NCBI RefSeq assembly: GCF_017377395.1
Contig: NZ_CP061800.1
Coordinates: 1,798,001-1,862,000, forward strand
Origin: Desulfonema magnum
GTDB lineage: Bacteria; Desulfobacterota; Desulfobacteria; Desulfobacterales; 4be13
DNA: 64,000 nucleotides
Direction of reading: 5' to 3'
Each line of letters opens with the position of its first letter. Positions within the stretch are counted from its first letter, which is position 1. The notes beneath the pieces are model-generated. The model was not told the origin of the DNA. It did no database searches and saw only the letters and a program-made list of their open reading frames with translations. The position numbers were made by a program, and so were the translations under genes. Positions 9,132 to 18,503 of the stretch are shown here, piece after piece.

Positions 9132-9400
9132 CTGATTATAACGGATTCAGGGGAGGCCGCCACGGCATATTTGCATGCTGCAAACATGCCGCCCCCGCGG
9201 GGCTTCAATGCCACAAAGACACGAAGACACAAAGAAGCACAGAGAGCCTTCGTGAGACTTCGCGCCTTCGTGCCTTTGTGGCATTTATTGCAGGTCCCAC
9301 ATCGCGCGGGTTTTCCCCTGAATGACATCCGGGGAGGACGGCGTCCTGTGACATGATAGTTTCAGCATACCGCGCCCTCCCCTGAATCCGTTATAATCAG
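9132..9400. mobile_element. Non-autonomous element, family CTGATTATAACGG, copy 1
   Basis: Terminal inverted repeats start CTGATTATAACGGATTCAGG (left 9132-9157, right ending 9400). Direct repeats AAAAGTTT at 9124-9131 and 9401-9408 are a perfect 8-bp target-site duplication. Inside are a GCCACAAAGACACGAAG palindrome and no credible gene. Other copies are at 53050-53211 and 62605-63000. Confidence 0.8.
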
Positions 9401-9448
9401 AAAAGTTTTAATTTTTTTCGGTAATGAAAAAAAGCCGGGGCTTCACTC

Positions 9449-9607
9449 CATATGCATCAGGCTAAGATCGTAACTCATTGTTTTTATTAACCTGTGATCT
9501 GCCGGACGGGGTTTGCAACCCCGTCCGAAATATTTTCCGACCCCCGAAAACAAACGTTTCGGACGGGGTTGCAAACCCCGTCCGGCAGTCTTAGCCTGAT
9601 GCATATG
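9449..9607. mobile_element. 159-bp MITE with 10-bp target duplication
   Basis: Perfect 19-bp terminal repeats CATATGCATCAGGCTAAGA lie at 9449-9467 and, inverted, at 9589-9607. The direct repeat GGCTTCACTC flanks both sides (9439-9448 and 9608-9617). The core is a palindrome of GCCGGACGGGGTTTGCAACC type. It has no coding capacity. Single copy in this window. Confidence 0.78.
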
Positions 9608-9888
9608 GGCTTCACTCCCGTGCGGCAACATCCGGCAAAAAGTCCTTTCAGGACGTTTTGTGAAAAATTCCGATCTGCTGATATTAAATTATATTTTCAA
9701 TAAATTATAAATAGAATGGGAAAATATTGCAAACCAGTTGAAAAATCGCTATAATCATTTAGTGAATTAAGAAAACGCTCCTGATCCGGTTCGTTTTGCT
9801 GACGAGTCATCATCGTTCCGGATGATCTGCGAAAGAAAACGAATTTTTGAAATTGGTTCAGTAACTATTAAAAAAATAGGAGAAAATA

Positions 9889-11004
9889 ATGGGTTGGTTC
9901 AAAAAAAATAAAAAGAAAAAGAAGAAGAAGGAAGACATATCGCCTCAGCAAGACGCTGTTCAGGCATCCGAACAGGAAGTCATTCAGGCATCAGAACTTG
10001 AAGTACCTGATAATCATGAGCAAACTGTCGCAATAGATGTTTCGCTCTATGAATCCCAAAAAAAAGAAACAGAAGCGTCATCTGATTCCCAGCCGGAATC
10101 CGGGCCAGGTTTTATTCATCGTTTAAGAAATGGGTTATCTAAAACTCGTGAGATTCTTACAACTGACATTGATGACCTTTTTACGAGCAATAAAAAAACA
10201 GAAGAGCTGTTAGAGGAAATTGAAGAGCGTCTGATAACCTCGGATATCGGTATTCAGACAACCATGGAACTTATGGAAAACCTGTCAAAAAAATCTTCCA
10301 AAATATCAAATGCAAATCAATTAAAGACAGCACTGAGACAAGAAATAATTTCCCTTTTTAACACACCATCTCCCACTCAGGAAAAAATTTCCGCAAAACC
10401 TCATATTGTCATGGTTGTCGGGGTCAACGGCGTCGGAAAAACCACCACCATCGGAAAGCTTGCGGCAAAAGCAGCGGCTGAAGATAAAAAAGTGCTGATT
10501 GCGGCCGCGGATACCTTTCGGGCGGCTGCTGTTGAACAACTGACCATATGGGCGGACAGAGCCGGAGCCGACATTGTAAAGCACAGAGAAAACGCGGACC
10601 CGGCCGCTGTTGCTTATGACAGTGTCGAAGCTGCCACAGCCAGAGGCAAAGATATTGTGTTTGTAGATACCGCGGGGAGACTTCATACAAAGGTCAACCT
10701 GATGGAAGAACTGAAAAAAATCAGACGGGCCATGACAAAAACAATTCCGGATGCCCCCCATGAAGTTCTGCTGGTGCTTGATGCCACAACGGGCCAGAAT
10801 GCCCTGTCCCAGGCCCAAATGTTCAATGACGCGCTGGGTGTCACAGGCATCGCCCTGACAAAGCTGGACGGCACCGCGAGAGGGGGGATCGTGGTCAGTA
10901 TTTGCAACACCCTGAATATTCCGTTGAAGTATATCGGTATCGGGGAACAAATCGAAGATTTGCAGGAATTTGATCCTGCACAATTCGTGGACGCACTTTT
11001 TTAG
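9889..11004 (+). CDS. ftsY: Signal recognition particle receptor FtsY
   Basis: This 371-residue SRP receptor GTPase docks SRP-ribosome complexes at the inner membrane for co-translational insertion. It starts with a lysine run (MGWFKKNKKKKKKK) and an acidic A domain of about 60 residues, followed by the NG domain: G1 GVNGVGKTTTIGK, DTFRAAAVEQL, G3 DTAGRLHTK, G4 TKLDGTARGG and a closing GEQIEDLQEFDP. The start is backed by AGGAG 8 bp upstream. The gene at 11073 follows in the same direction after 68 bp and may be cotranscribed. Confidence 0.97.
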   Translation: MGWFKKNKKKKKKKEDISPQQDAVQASEQEVIQASELEVPDNHEQTVAIDVSLYESQKKETEASSDSQPESGPGFIHRLRNGLSKTREILTTDIDDLFTSNKKTEELLEEIEERLITSDIGIQTTMELMENLSKKSSKISNANQLKTALRQEIISLFNTPSPTQEKISAKPHIVMVVGVNGVGKTTTIGKLAAKAAAEDKKVLIAAADTFRAAAVEQLTIWADRAGADIVKHRENADPAAVAYDSVEAATARGKDIVFVDTAGRLHTKVNLMEELKKIRRAMTKTIPDAPHEVLLVLDATTGQNALSQAQMFNDALGVTGIALTKLDGTARGGIVVSICNTLNIPLKYIGIGEQIEDLQEFDPAQFVDALF

Positions 11005-11072
11005 TCACAGGGAGGCACGTCGCGGACATGCTTCCTGCGGAAACATAAACAACAGACACGGAGGGTGGCGTT

Positions 11073-11861
11073 ATGTCTTTTAAAGAAAATCTTTTAAAAA
11101 AAATTGAGATTGATAAACTAGCAAAAAAAGTGACGGGTTCTCTCGGAACGCCTGACAGCGGCCGCAGGATTGACAAGGAAACGGTGCGTCACCTTCTTGA
11201 GATGGGGCCGCGTAAGTTCAGAAAAGAACGGGATAATGATCTTTACGTTCTTGAAACAGACCCGCGCGAAAATAATATTCTGGTTCTTGATAATGAACTG
11301 GCGATTTATACCACCACCGCGGAAGATATCGCATTGCGAAAAAGCCCCACTGTCAAGGAGATGATCAGTATTCGAAATGTTATCAGAATATTGAGTGACA
11401 GTGACGTGATTATCAGCAAAAAAGAAGACTCTGTCAAAACCATCCAAAAAGAATGTACTGATATGCTTGATCTCTCTTTTGACGAATCTGATATTGACGC
11501 GATTGAAAAAGACGGTCAGGCTTCCCTGGAAGGCGGATACACAGACGGCGTCATCGAAAGCCTCTCCCTTTTTGCGGAACTGCTGAAATATGCCCCGCCG
11601 CCCAAAGCTTTTCGCATGAGCAATTACAAAATTATCGGTGTGCTGACCCAAAAGGACGGCGGAGAAAAGCGGTTCGGCCCCCTTGTGATTTACAGCATTA
11701 TCCATAATGTTATCAAGCTGATTGATGATCAGATCAGCACCTTGGACAAGGAAAAAACAGAATTTGTCCACAAGGTTGCCATGGGAAAGGAAAAAGCTTC
11801 AAAGGAAGGAACAGAGGTCTTTCGCTATCTCAGAGACGCGGTTGTCAGACAGATGCGGTAA
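11073..11861 (+). CDS. Conserved-looking hypothetical protein downstream of ftsY
   Basis: This 262-residue soluble protein has no signal peptide or membrane segment and no motif I recognise. The N-terminus (KIEIDKLAKKV) is helical and charged. A middle beta-like part (DLYVLETDPRENNILVLDNELAIY) is followed by long helices with many acidic residues. A GAGG ribosome-binding sequence precedes the ATG. Codon use resembles its neighbours and the frame is intact, so it is very likely a real gene. It may be cotranscribed with ftsY; a link to membrane targeting is only positional. Confidence 0.8.
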   Translation: MSFKENLLKKIEIDKLAKKVTGSLGTPDSGRRIDKETVRHLLEMGPRKFRKERDNDLYVLETDPRENNILVLDNELAIYTTTAEDIALRKSPTVKEMISIRNVIRILSDSDVIISKKEDSVKTIQKECTDMLDLSFDESDIDAIEKDGQASLEGGYTDGVIESLSLFAELLKYAPPPKAFRMSNYKIIGVLTQKDGGEKRFGPLVIYSIIHNVIKLIDDQISTLDKEKTEFVHKVAMGKEKASKEGTEVFRYLRDAVVRQMR

Positions 11862-11910
11862 GTCGCAAATTTTCATAAGGCGATTTCCGAACAAATGGAT
11901 ATGTTCATTC

Positions 11911-12580
11911 TTAGAGCATGTTTGAAAAGTAAAGAATATGAGTAATCATAAGTAGCTGTTTTTTACCACGAAGACACAAAGGTACGAAGGTTCACGAAGT
12001 CTCTTTGGGTCCCGGTGCCTTTGTGGCTGTTTTTTGCCACGAAGGCACAAAGGTTCACAAAGTCTCTTTGGGTCCCGGTGCCTTTGTGGCTGTTTTTTGC
12101 CACGAAGACGCAAAGTCACGAAGGTTCACAAAGTTTTTTTGGGTCCCGGTGCCTTTGTGGCTGTTTTTTGGCAGCGAAGACGCAAAGTCACGAAGGTTCA
12201 CAAAGTCTTTTTGGGTCCCGGTGCCTTTGTGGCTGTTTTTTGGCAGCGAAGACACCGGGAGCCTGTCCGAAAAGCAATTCCGAACGCGGCCCGGGAAGCC
12301 GGAAAGGGGGCTGACACCGTTCCTGACACCTGTTTTAAAAGACGTGTCCTGAAAAAAATCCGACCGTGACACGGAGATAAGTACCTGTGCAAAAATTTTT
12401 TATATGTCTTTTTTTCTTCGAAATGCGGAGAAACCCGGCTTTTTCCTTCACGGGCAGCGGGTCATTCCGGGAAAAAAGCCGGGTTTTTTCCCGGGCAAAT
12501 ATAAAAAATTTTTGTTCAGGTAGTTATGATCATTGTCTCTTATGACTGCTCATATTCCCTACTTTTCAAACAGGCTCTTA
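11911..12580. mobile_element. 670-bp repeat cassette bounded by 41-bp inverted repeats
   Basis: The ends (11911-11951 and 12540-12580) are inverted copies matching at 35 of 41 positions, sharing CTCATATTC and TTTTCAAAC. A further short inverted pair GGCGATTTC/GAAATCGCC lies just outside. Inside are four direct copies of a GTTCACAAAGTCTCTTTGGG unit (11965-12250), related to the ATGCCACGAAGGCACAAAGG family, and a second element at 12378-12526. I see no gene. The left end lies just past the hypothetical gene stop. Confidence 0.6.
12378..12526. mobile_element. MITE-like element, family TAAGTACCTGAGCAAAA, copy 1
   Basis: Inverted ends TAAGTACCTGTGCAAAAATT and its near-complement surround a strong palindrome (AAACCCGGCTTTTTCC ... 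AAAAAAGCCGGGTTT), about 149 bp in all. A second copy lies at 52824-52970 (147 bp) and a degenerate one at 43332-43460. No clear target duplication. Confidence 0.7.
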
Positions 12581-12786
12581 GAAATCGCCTGAATCCGAAG
12601 AGCAAAATTTTTCGATCTGCTGAAATGAGCCAAAGCATGAGACGCGTATTTCAGACATTCGGAAGCTTAAATATTTCGAATATCTTTGTAATATCAAAAT
12701 TTTATCTCTGTATTTGCCGGAACGGGTTCCCCCCGTCCGACAGAAAAAGTATATGTACGATACGCAATAAAAAAGGAGGATAACCC

Positions 12787-13626
12787 ATGAAAATCAGAGA
12801 ACCGAAGATTCAGCATGAAGATATACTGATCCTTCAGGATGAAAATTTTAACCCGAACAATGTCTGCATTGTCACAGGTTCGGGAAGCGGTATCGGCAGG
12901 GCAACCGCCATTGTCGCGGCAGCCAACAGATTAACCACCGTGGGGCTGGATATTGATGAGGAACAAGGGGAAAAAACCCGGGAAATGGCCCGGGAAATGG
13001 GCGGAGACATGGTCTTCGTCAGAACGGATCTTTGCAAGGATGAAGATATCGAGCAGGCTGTTTCAGAAGCCGCAAAACTGGGAAGCATCAAATATCTGGC
13101 CAATATTGCGGGAATTCAGCATATTGATTCCGTGGAAAATTTTCCCATGGAAAAATATGACCTCATGCAGCGACTTATGCTTCGTACCCCTTTCTATCTT
13201 TCCAAACTGACCCTTCCCCATATGAAAAAAAGCCATGACGGAATTGGTGTGATCGGCAACATGGCCTCGGTTCACGCGCACATCTGCACAGTTAACAAAC
13301 CTGTTTATAATATCACAAAATTCGGTCTCAGAGCACTCAGTCAGTCCATCTCAGCCGAAGGACAGGGAAAAATTCGCTCTTTCACTGTCAGCACGGGCTT
13401 TGTCAAAACCCCCCTGGCATTGAACCAAGTTCCGGCCCAGGCGGAACAGCGGGGGATAACGCCTGAAGAAGTGGTAAGGGATGCCATGATGGGCAAATCC
13501 CGCATTAAGGAGATGATGTCTCCTGTCGAGGTTGCGAATACCTTTATTTACGGCTTCTCCTGCTTTGCCAAATATCTTATTGGCGGTGATCTCCTGCTGG
13601 ACGGGGGAATGGTGCTGACATATTGA
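12787..13626 (+). CDS. Short-chain dehydrogenase, 3-hydroxybutyrate dehydrogenase-like
   Basis: This 279-residue classical SDR has the cofactor motif TGSGSGIGRA at residues 31-40, NIAGIQH (the NNAG position; the QH extension is typical of 3-hydroxybutyrate dehydrogenases), the catalytic Ser in NMASVHA and YNITK holding the catalytic Tyr and Lys. The C-terminal YLIGGDLLLDGG is standard. An N-terminal extension of about 28 residues is unusual. The likely reaction is NAD-linked oxidation of D-3-hydroxybutyrate or a similar hydroxyacid; substrate is inferred only. AGGAGG precedes the ATG and a hairpin follows the stop. Confidence 0.85.
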   Translation: MKIREPKIQHEDILILQDENFNPNNVCIVTGSGSGIGRATAIVAAANRLTTVGLDIDEEQGEKTREMAREMGGDMVFVRTDLCKDEDIEQAVSEAAKLGSIKYLANIAGIQHIDSVENFPMEKYDLMQRLMLRTPFYLSKLTLPHMKKSHDGIGVIGNMASVHAHICTVNKPVYNITKFGLRALSQSISAEGQGKIRSFTVSTGFVKTPLALNQVPAQAEQRGITPEEVVRDAMMGKSRIKEMMSPVEVANTFIYGFSCFAKYLIGGDLLLDGGMVLTY

Positions 13627-13644
13627 TAAAAGGGAGCGTTGTCA

Positions 13645-13682
13645 CTCCGGAGTGCCAAACTTACAGTTTGGCATTCCGGAGA
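13645..13682 (+). terminator. Palindrome acting as probable terminator after the SDR gene
   Basis: CTCCGGAGTGCCAAAC and its complement form a stem-loop with a TTACA loop, followed by AATCTTTTT. The same palindrome family recurs at 17087, 54706 and 57549, so it is also a dispersed repeat. Confidence 0.55.
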
Positions 13683-13718
13683 ATCTTTTTAAGGATTTCC
13701 CCAAAAATAAAATACCCG

Positions 13719-13753
13719 ATGTAGGGTGGGTGAAGCGAAGCGTAACCCACCGC
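13719..13753. repeat. Single arm of the TGTAGGGTGGG palindrome family
   Basis: This is one arm only (GTAGGGTGGGTGAAGCGAAG then CGTAACCCACC). The remaining gap to 14084 is AT-rich, holds no gene and must carry the promoter of the secreted protein gene at 14085. Confidence 0.6.
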
Positions 13754-14084
13754 ACTTGTCGGGAGGCTACAAATATGCCGCTACAAATATGCCGCCCTTA
13801 CAGGGCTTCTTGATTCGAAAATATCAAAGGCAGATTTTTCTTACCCGAAAATACTCTTTCCGCCCTATTGACTTTTTTCACTGTTCTATGAAATAACAAC
13901 ATGAAATAAAATTTAAATCAAAATATGTAAGAAAAAGCGTTCCGTTATGTATTTAAGTATGAGAACGCTGAAAAATTGATTTTCCGGAGATAGCTGCCTG
14001 ACAATTTTCCTGATTTTATGCTTAATCAGTTCAATTTGCAACCATAATTTTTTAACTATTTCAATTTAAGGAGGTAAGAAAGAT

Positions 14085-17081
14085 ATGTCTGAACACAGAT
14101 TAAAAATTCTGAAACTGTTTTTGAGTGTTGTGTTTATGGCCGCAGTGCTGACCGCCCCCGTGGTATGGGCGGATCCCGGGGATATTCTCTGGCGTTATCA
14201 GACAGGCGGTTCTGTAAGCTCCTCTCCCGCCATAGGCGGAGATGGCACGCTTTACACAGGAAACTATGATAATTATGTTTATGCCATAAATCCCAATGGT
14301 TCACTCAAATGGAGCTATCAGACCAATGACAGGATATATTCTTCTCCGGCAGTGGGTGCTGACGGTACGGTTTATATAGGAAGTTATGACAACTTTCTGT
14401 ATGCCTTCAATTCCGACGGAACCCTTAAATGGAACTATGAGGCAAACGGAAAAATATACGCTTCCCCGGCCATAGCGGCTGATGGCACGGTTTATGTGGC
14501 GGACCTGGATGGCTATCTCTATGCCATGAACCCTGACGGAACCCCGAAATGGGTCTATCCCACAAACGGATGGATTGCCTCCTCACCTGCCATAGGCGCT
14601 GACGGAACCGTTTATGTCGGAAATCTGGATGATCGTCTCTATGCCATAGATGCTGAAGGGTTCCTTAAATGGAAATACCAAACCGCGGGATGGATTGTGT
14701 CTTCTCCTGCTGTGGCAATTGACGGGACCATCTATGTGGGAAGCCATGATAATTACCTGTACGCGTTGTGGCCCAGCGGAACCCCCAAATGGCGATATGA
14801 AACCGGGGCTGAAATATGGTCTTCTCCCACCATAGGGACCGACGGCGTGGTTTATGTGGGAAGTTACGATAATGCCTTATATGCCATAACCTCTTTCGGA
14901 GACCTTAAATGGCAATATGAAACTGGCGGCGAGATATGGTCTTCTCCGGCCATAGGGGCTGACGGAACCATTTATGTGGGCAGCAATGACAATTTTCTGT
15001 ATGCCCTGGATGCTGAAGGAACCGTCCGGTGGACCTACGAAACAAATGGCGAGCTGTGGACCATGCCCGCCATCGGGAGTGACGGCACGGTCTATGTGGG
15101 AAGCGCTGACAGAAGTCTTTACGCAATCGAAGGGGATTCCCCCTGGAATTTCAATGATTATGCCTCGGCCATGGGGGCGTATGCGGACTCGTCCTGGCCC
15201 AAATTCGGGCAGAACAGTTTCAGCCTTCACAGGAAACCCGAATGGCAAATGCCGTCTCTGGAACTGCCATCTGACGCGGTTGTTTATCCGGATTATACGG
15301 TGATCGTTCCTCTGACCCTTGTGAATACCGGCATCATACCTGTTGAGGGGCTTGAAGTGGAAGTTGAGTTTGATGCTGCTGTGTTGGAGGCAGTACGAGT
15401 CATATTAAAGGACAGCGTGCTGGAAGAGCAGGAATATGACGTTTCATATCAGAAAGAACAAGGAAAGATTATTTTTACAATTTCCGCGGGTGAGGAGGTC
15501 TTCACGGGTGAGGGCATTATCGCTTACCTTGAATTTCATGCGCTCGGAGATGTGGGAAATACCACGGCGCTGAGATTTACCAAGAGCGATATGGGACTGA
15601 CTTCTGTGGATACGACAAACGGCGCTGTCTCAATTGTCCAACTGGTACCGCCGTCCCTGGCCCTGACTGCTGACGTGAAAGTTTATCCGACTTACCCTGT
15701 CACCCTCCCTTTGACCCTGACCAACATCGGCAATGCGAGCATTGAAGGCATTGACGCTGAGATTGAATTTGATCCGGAAGTCCTCAGCTTCACAGGGATC
15801 ACACTGGCAGACGGAGTATTGGAAAGTGCAAATTATGGCCTGTATTCCGAGCCGGAAGAAGGAAAGCTTGTTGTTTCAATTTATGCCATCGGAGACTTGT
15901 TCTCAGACGAGGGGGAGGCAGCGTATCTTACATTTGATGCCATAGGTGAAGCTCCGAGCAGTTCCGCATTGACATTTACAAAAGCTCTGATCAATGAAAC
16001 CGATGTGAACGCGGATAACGGTTCAGTTGAAATCCTGAATGCTTTTTTTAATATTTCAGGAAAAATTGGTTATTATACAGATTCGGAAAACCAGTTTGTT
16101 CGCAATGTGCAGATGATACTTGAAGATGCCGGCGCGGCTGACGAGGAACCCGGGGATGAGGAACCCGGGGACGAGGAACCCGGGGATGAGGAACCTGAGG
16201 ATACTGGTTTTACTGCCACACAAATAACAGGCGCGGACGGGGCTTACCTTTTTTCCGATGTTCCCCTGGGAGATTATATCTCCACACCTTCCAAAACGGA
16301 TGATCTTGAGGGATTAAGTTCAAAAGATGCCTCGAGAATAGCAAGGTATGTTTCCGACTTCATAGAGTTTAATGATTATCAGATGATTGCGGCCGATGTG
16401 ACAATGAACGGAGAAATCAGCGCGACAGACGCCTCAAGAGTGGCAAGATATGCCGCGGGAATTATAGACACTTTAAATCCCGAGGGAACTCACTGGGTAT
16501 TTGTACCTGATCCGGCTGGCGATGATCTGTCATTAATTTCTTATGTGTCCACCAGAGAATATTCTCCGCTCGATTCAGCCAGAGAAAATGAGAATTTTAT
16601 TGCCATAAGGCTGGGAGATGTGACAGGAAACTGGGAGCCGGCAGGAAAGAAGCGGACATATTCAAAAAGAATTTCGTCAGTGCGCAAAATGAACGCGGCT
16701 CAGGGATCTGTGCTGACGATTCCGATTGTCCTGAAACAGAATACCGCCATTGAAGGGACAGATATAACAGTGATATTTGACGCGGACGCGCTTGTTCCTA
16801 AGGAGATGACATTATCGGGCGGAATACTGGAAAACAAAGGTTACGGATTACAGACAAGCGTAAATGCCGATGGTGAGATCAGGCTTGTCATTCCGGCCTA
16901 CGGAGATGTGTTTACGGGCAGCGGAGAAGTGGTGTTCATAAGCTTTGAAGTTGTCGGGGAAGTTGAAAGCACCTCTGTGCTGTCACTGGCGGAATTCAGA
17001 TGTAATGAGGTCTCTGCTTATGGCGGTTTTGATATAAACGGCAGGATCTGTCCGAAAATCCGAATTACTGTTGAACCATAA
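14085..17081 (+). CDS. Secreted 8-blade propeller protein with cohesin-like and dockerin-like domains
   Basis: This 998-residue exported protein has a signal peptide at residues 1-29 (ending VVWA). Eight successive 40-residue PQQ-type repeats (residues 33-350; core SSPAIGADGTVYVGS and a Trp near the start) make an eight-bladed propeller. Cohesin-like beta domains follow at about 390-520 and 522-650. A segment with four copies of DEEPG leads into a carboxypeptidase-regulatory-like fold. A dockerin-like duplicated motif comes next (GLSSKDASRIARYV and EISATDASRVARYA). A third cohesin-like domain (about 865-998) closes the chain. AGGAGG precedes the ATG. The last 250 residues are paralogous to those of the gene at 50322. 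Probably a surface or matrix protein; ligand unknown. Confidence 0.85.
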   Translation: MSEHRLKILKLFLSVVFMAAVLTAPVVWADPGDILWRYQTGGSVSSSPAIGGDGTLYTGNYDNYVYAINPNGSLKWSYQTNDRIYSSPAVGADGTVYIGSYDNFLYAFNSDGTLKWNYEANGKIYASPAIAADGTVYVADLDGYLYAMNPDGTPKWVYPTNGWIASSPAIGADGTVYVGNLDDRLYAIDAEGFLKWKYQTAGWIVSSPAVAIDGTIYVGSHDNYLYALWPSGTPKWRYETGAEIWSSPTIGTDGVVYVGSYDNALYAITSFGDLKWQYETGGEIWSSPAIGADGTIYVGSNDNFLYALDAEGTVRWTYETNGELWTMPAIGSDGTVYVGSADRSLYAIEGDSPWNFNDYASAMGAYADSSWPKFGQNSFSLHRKPEWQMPSLELPSDAVVYPDYTVIVPLTLVNTGIIPVEGLEVEVEFDAAVLEAVRVILKDSVLEEQEYDVSYQKEQGKIIFTISAGEEVFTGEGIIAYLEFHALGDVGNTTALRFTKSDMGLTSVDTTNGAVSIVQLVPPSLALTADVKVYPTYPVTLPLTLTNIGNASIEGIDAEIEFDPEVLSFTGITLADGVLESANYGLYSEPEEGKLVVSIYAIGDLFSDEGEAAYLTFDAIGEAPSSSALTFTKALINETDVNADNGSVEILNAFFNISGKIGYYTDSENQFVRNVQMILEDAGAADEEPGDEEPGDEEPGDEEPEDTGFTATQITGADGAYLFSDVPLGDYISTPSKTDDLEGLSSKDASRIARYVSDFIEFNDYQMIAADVTMNGEISATDASRVARYAAGIIDTLNPEGTHWVFVPDPAGDDLSLISYVSTREYSPLDSARENENFIAIRLGDVTGNWEPAGKKRTYSKRISSVRKMNAAQGSVLTIPIVLKQNTAIEGTDITVIFDADALVPKEMTLSGGILENKGYGLQTSVNADGEIRLVIPAYGDVFTGSGEVVFISFEVVGEVESTSVLSLAEFRCNEVSAYGGFDINGRICPKIRITVEP

Positions 17082-17086
17082 TTAAA

Positions 17087-17119
17087 AAGGAGTGCCAAAC
17101 TTACAGTTTGGCATTCCTT
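17087..17119 (+). terminator. Hairpin after the propeller/cohesin gene
   Basis: AAGGAGTGCCAAAC and its complement form a stem with a TTACA loop, 6 bp past the stop. No long T run follows, so it may only be a repeat of the GGAGTGCCAAAC family. Confidence 0.45.
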
Positions 17120-17349
17120 GGCCACATGAACTTCACGTTTTACAGGACCGTGTTTGCAACCTGAACCTTTGCATGACCGGACTGCAACCCCGTCCGGACC
17201 GTTTCAGACAAGGTCGCAAAAAAATTGCAGTTCTCATCATGATCATATTCACCTGACCTGTCTTGTTTGCAAACTCTGTTAATTTCCCTGTCAGAAACGG
17301 ACTGTCCGGTTCCGGGTAGATGTGCCTGTTACCAGACGCACCCCCCACA

Positions 17350-17382
17350 GATCCGGACGTGAAGATTTCCCTCATCCGGTTC
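17350..17382 (-). ncRNA. Group II intron domain V
   Basis: On the minus strand the stem GAACCGGATGAGGG / TTCACGTCCGGATC with an AAATC-type loop region has the size (33-34 nt) and shape of domain V, the catalytic hairpin. The usual AGC triad reads AAC here, so activity is doubtful. Confidence 0.7.
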
Positions 17383-18023
17383 CTCGGCGACGGAGGTTTG
17401 ACCCCTCCGAAGACCGGACAGGCACGACCCCGTCCGGCGCATAACTTTTGCTGCCCGCAGGCTTCCGCCTGCCTCACACACTCCTCCGAAGTCAGGTGAC
17501 ACGGTTTCCGGCCTCAGTGTGCCTCCCGTAGTTCCCCTCATCGGATCGTCATGCCCGGCCTCACCTTCCCTTCGGTGGGTCGCTTGGGCGTCACTTCCCC
17601 ACCTTCCCGGTCGGCAAAAAATTATTTCCGTCCCTCGGTACTATGTTCAGCTAAGACTGCCGACCGTTCATCTCAGGTTCGTTCGATTTTCTCTTTCCTC
17701 ACCTGATACCCTGTTCGCCTCTTTTCTTTCGCTCGCCGGTCGGGTCAGGGCAACCCCTTCCGACGCCGGGACTCCGCCTCATCGGCTGACCGGCGCCCCT
17801 GACCGGATTTGTTTTACAAGGAAACGACCGGCTCTCTCAAGTTCCCAGGCTACCCCCGTGAACACATGCCCCGGTCTCAGACCCCGGTGGTGTCCCGAAC
17901 ACTCGCCGTGTTTGTCGCATTCGGGACTGCTGCCTTCCGTTCGTTGAACAACGTCGGCTTTTCCCCCCGGTTTCCCGGAGGTTTATCCTTATGTCCACGA
18001 CTATACCCATTTCGGGGCTCAAT

Positions 18024-18178
18024 TGGGGTGATGAAAATGTTTCCAAGGCTCTGAAAAAGCTGATCCCGTTTTTGTTCCCCTCATTTTTTAACTTCCTGAT
18101 TTTTAAGTCATAAAAAATTTGCGGAATAAAAATGGGATCGCAATTGTCAGCCCGGTTTGTGACATTTTCATCACCCCA
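18024..18178. mobile_element. 155-bp MITE, copy A, with 9-bp target duplication
   Basis: The ends TGGGGTGATGAAAATGT and their complement flank a 155-bp element. GGGCTCAAT is duplicated at 18015-18023 and 18179-18187. An inverted, nearly identical copy (about four differences) lies at 43746-43900. It has no coding capacity and has split the group II intron. Confidence 0.88.
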
Positions 18179-18433
18179 GGGCTCAATACAAAGCCTGCAT
18201 TCCTGCCTTCCTCAGCTTCAGACTCCTGTTACCAGGTTTGCCTGTGAGGTTGGCTGCCTACCTGTCGGCCATACTTTGGCAGGGTGGGATTTTCATTTAG
18301 TCCCCGATGCTGAGGCATGCTTCGCAGGGGGGACAGGTTAATAAGACCTTTTCAATCCGACATCAGGGCAAGCCCTGCAGGGGATGTGTATTTCTGTCTG
18401 TATTTCCCCGATCACCCACTGGGTAACTTTACC

Positions 18434-18483
18434 GAATTTCAAGGGTCAGACCCTATTCCAACGGTCTGGATTTAACTTGACAC
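18434..18483. repeat. Left copy of a 50-bp direct repeat flanking the ParE cassette
   Basis: The block GAATTTCA...ATTCCAACGGTCTGGATTTA...CTTGACAC recurs at 19776-19826 with moderate identity, in the same orientation. The two copies bracket the toxin-antitoxin pair and one hypothetical gene, as if marking a transferred or duplicated cassette. Confidence 0.6.
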
Positions 18484-18503
18484 GAGCAACACCGGGTTAT
18501 GCC

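Larger units (their letters stand above)
17300..18360 (-). mobile_element. ORF-less group II intron remnant, interrupted by a MITE
   Basis: Reading the minus strand, 17350-17382 is a good domain V, followed by a domain VI-like hairpin (GCGTCTGGTAACAGGCAC) and a CTACCCGG end near 17306. The 700 bp before it is GC-rich, non-coding and has the look of intron domains I-IV (for example GAACGAACCTGAGATGAAC). No reverse transcriptase is encoded. The 5' end could not be located (no clear GTGYG start); the limit of about 18360 is a guess. A 155-bp MITE splits it at 18024-18178. Confidence 0.6.

Noticed and set aside
12005..12372. Several overlapping open frames with repeated residues (GPGAFVAVF)
   Set aside because: They are translations of the direct DNA repeat in several frames and have no ribosome-binding site.
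17519..17947. A 142-residue reading frame across the group II intron region
   Set aside because: The composition is low-quality (Pro, Ser, Arg rich), several overlapping frames are open by GC content, and the DNA fits a ribozyme on the other strand.
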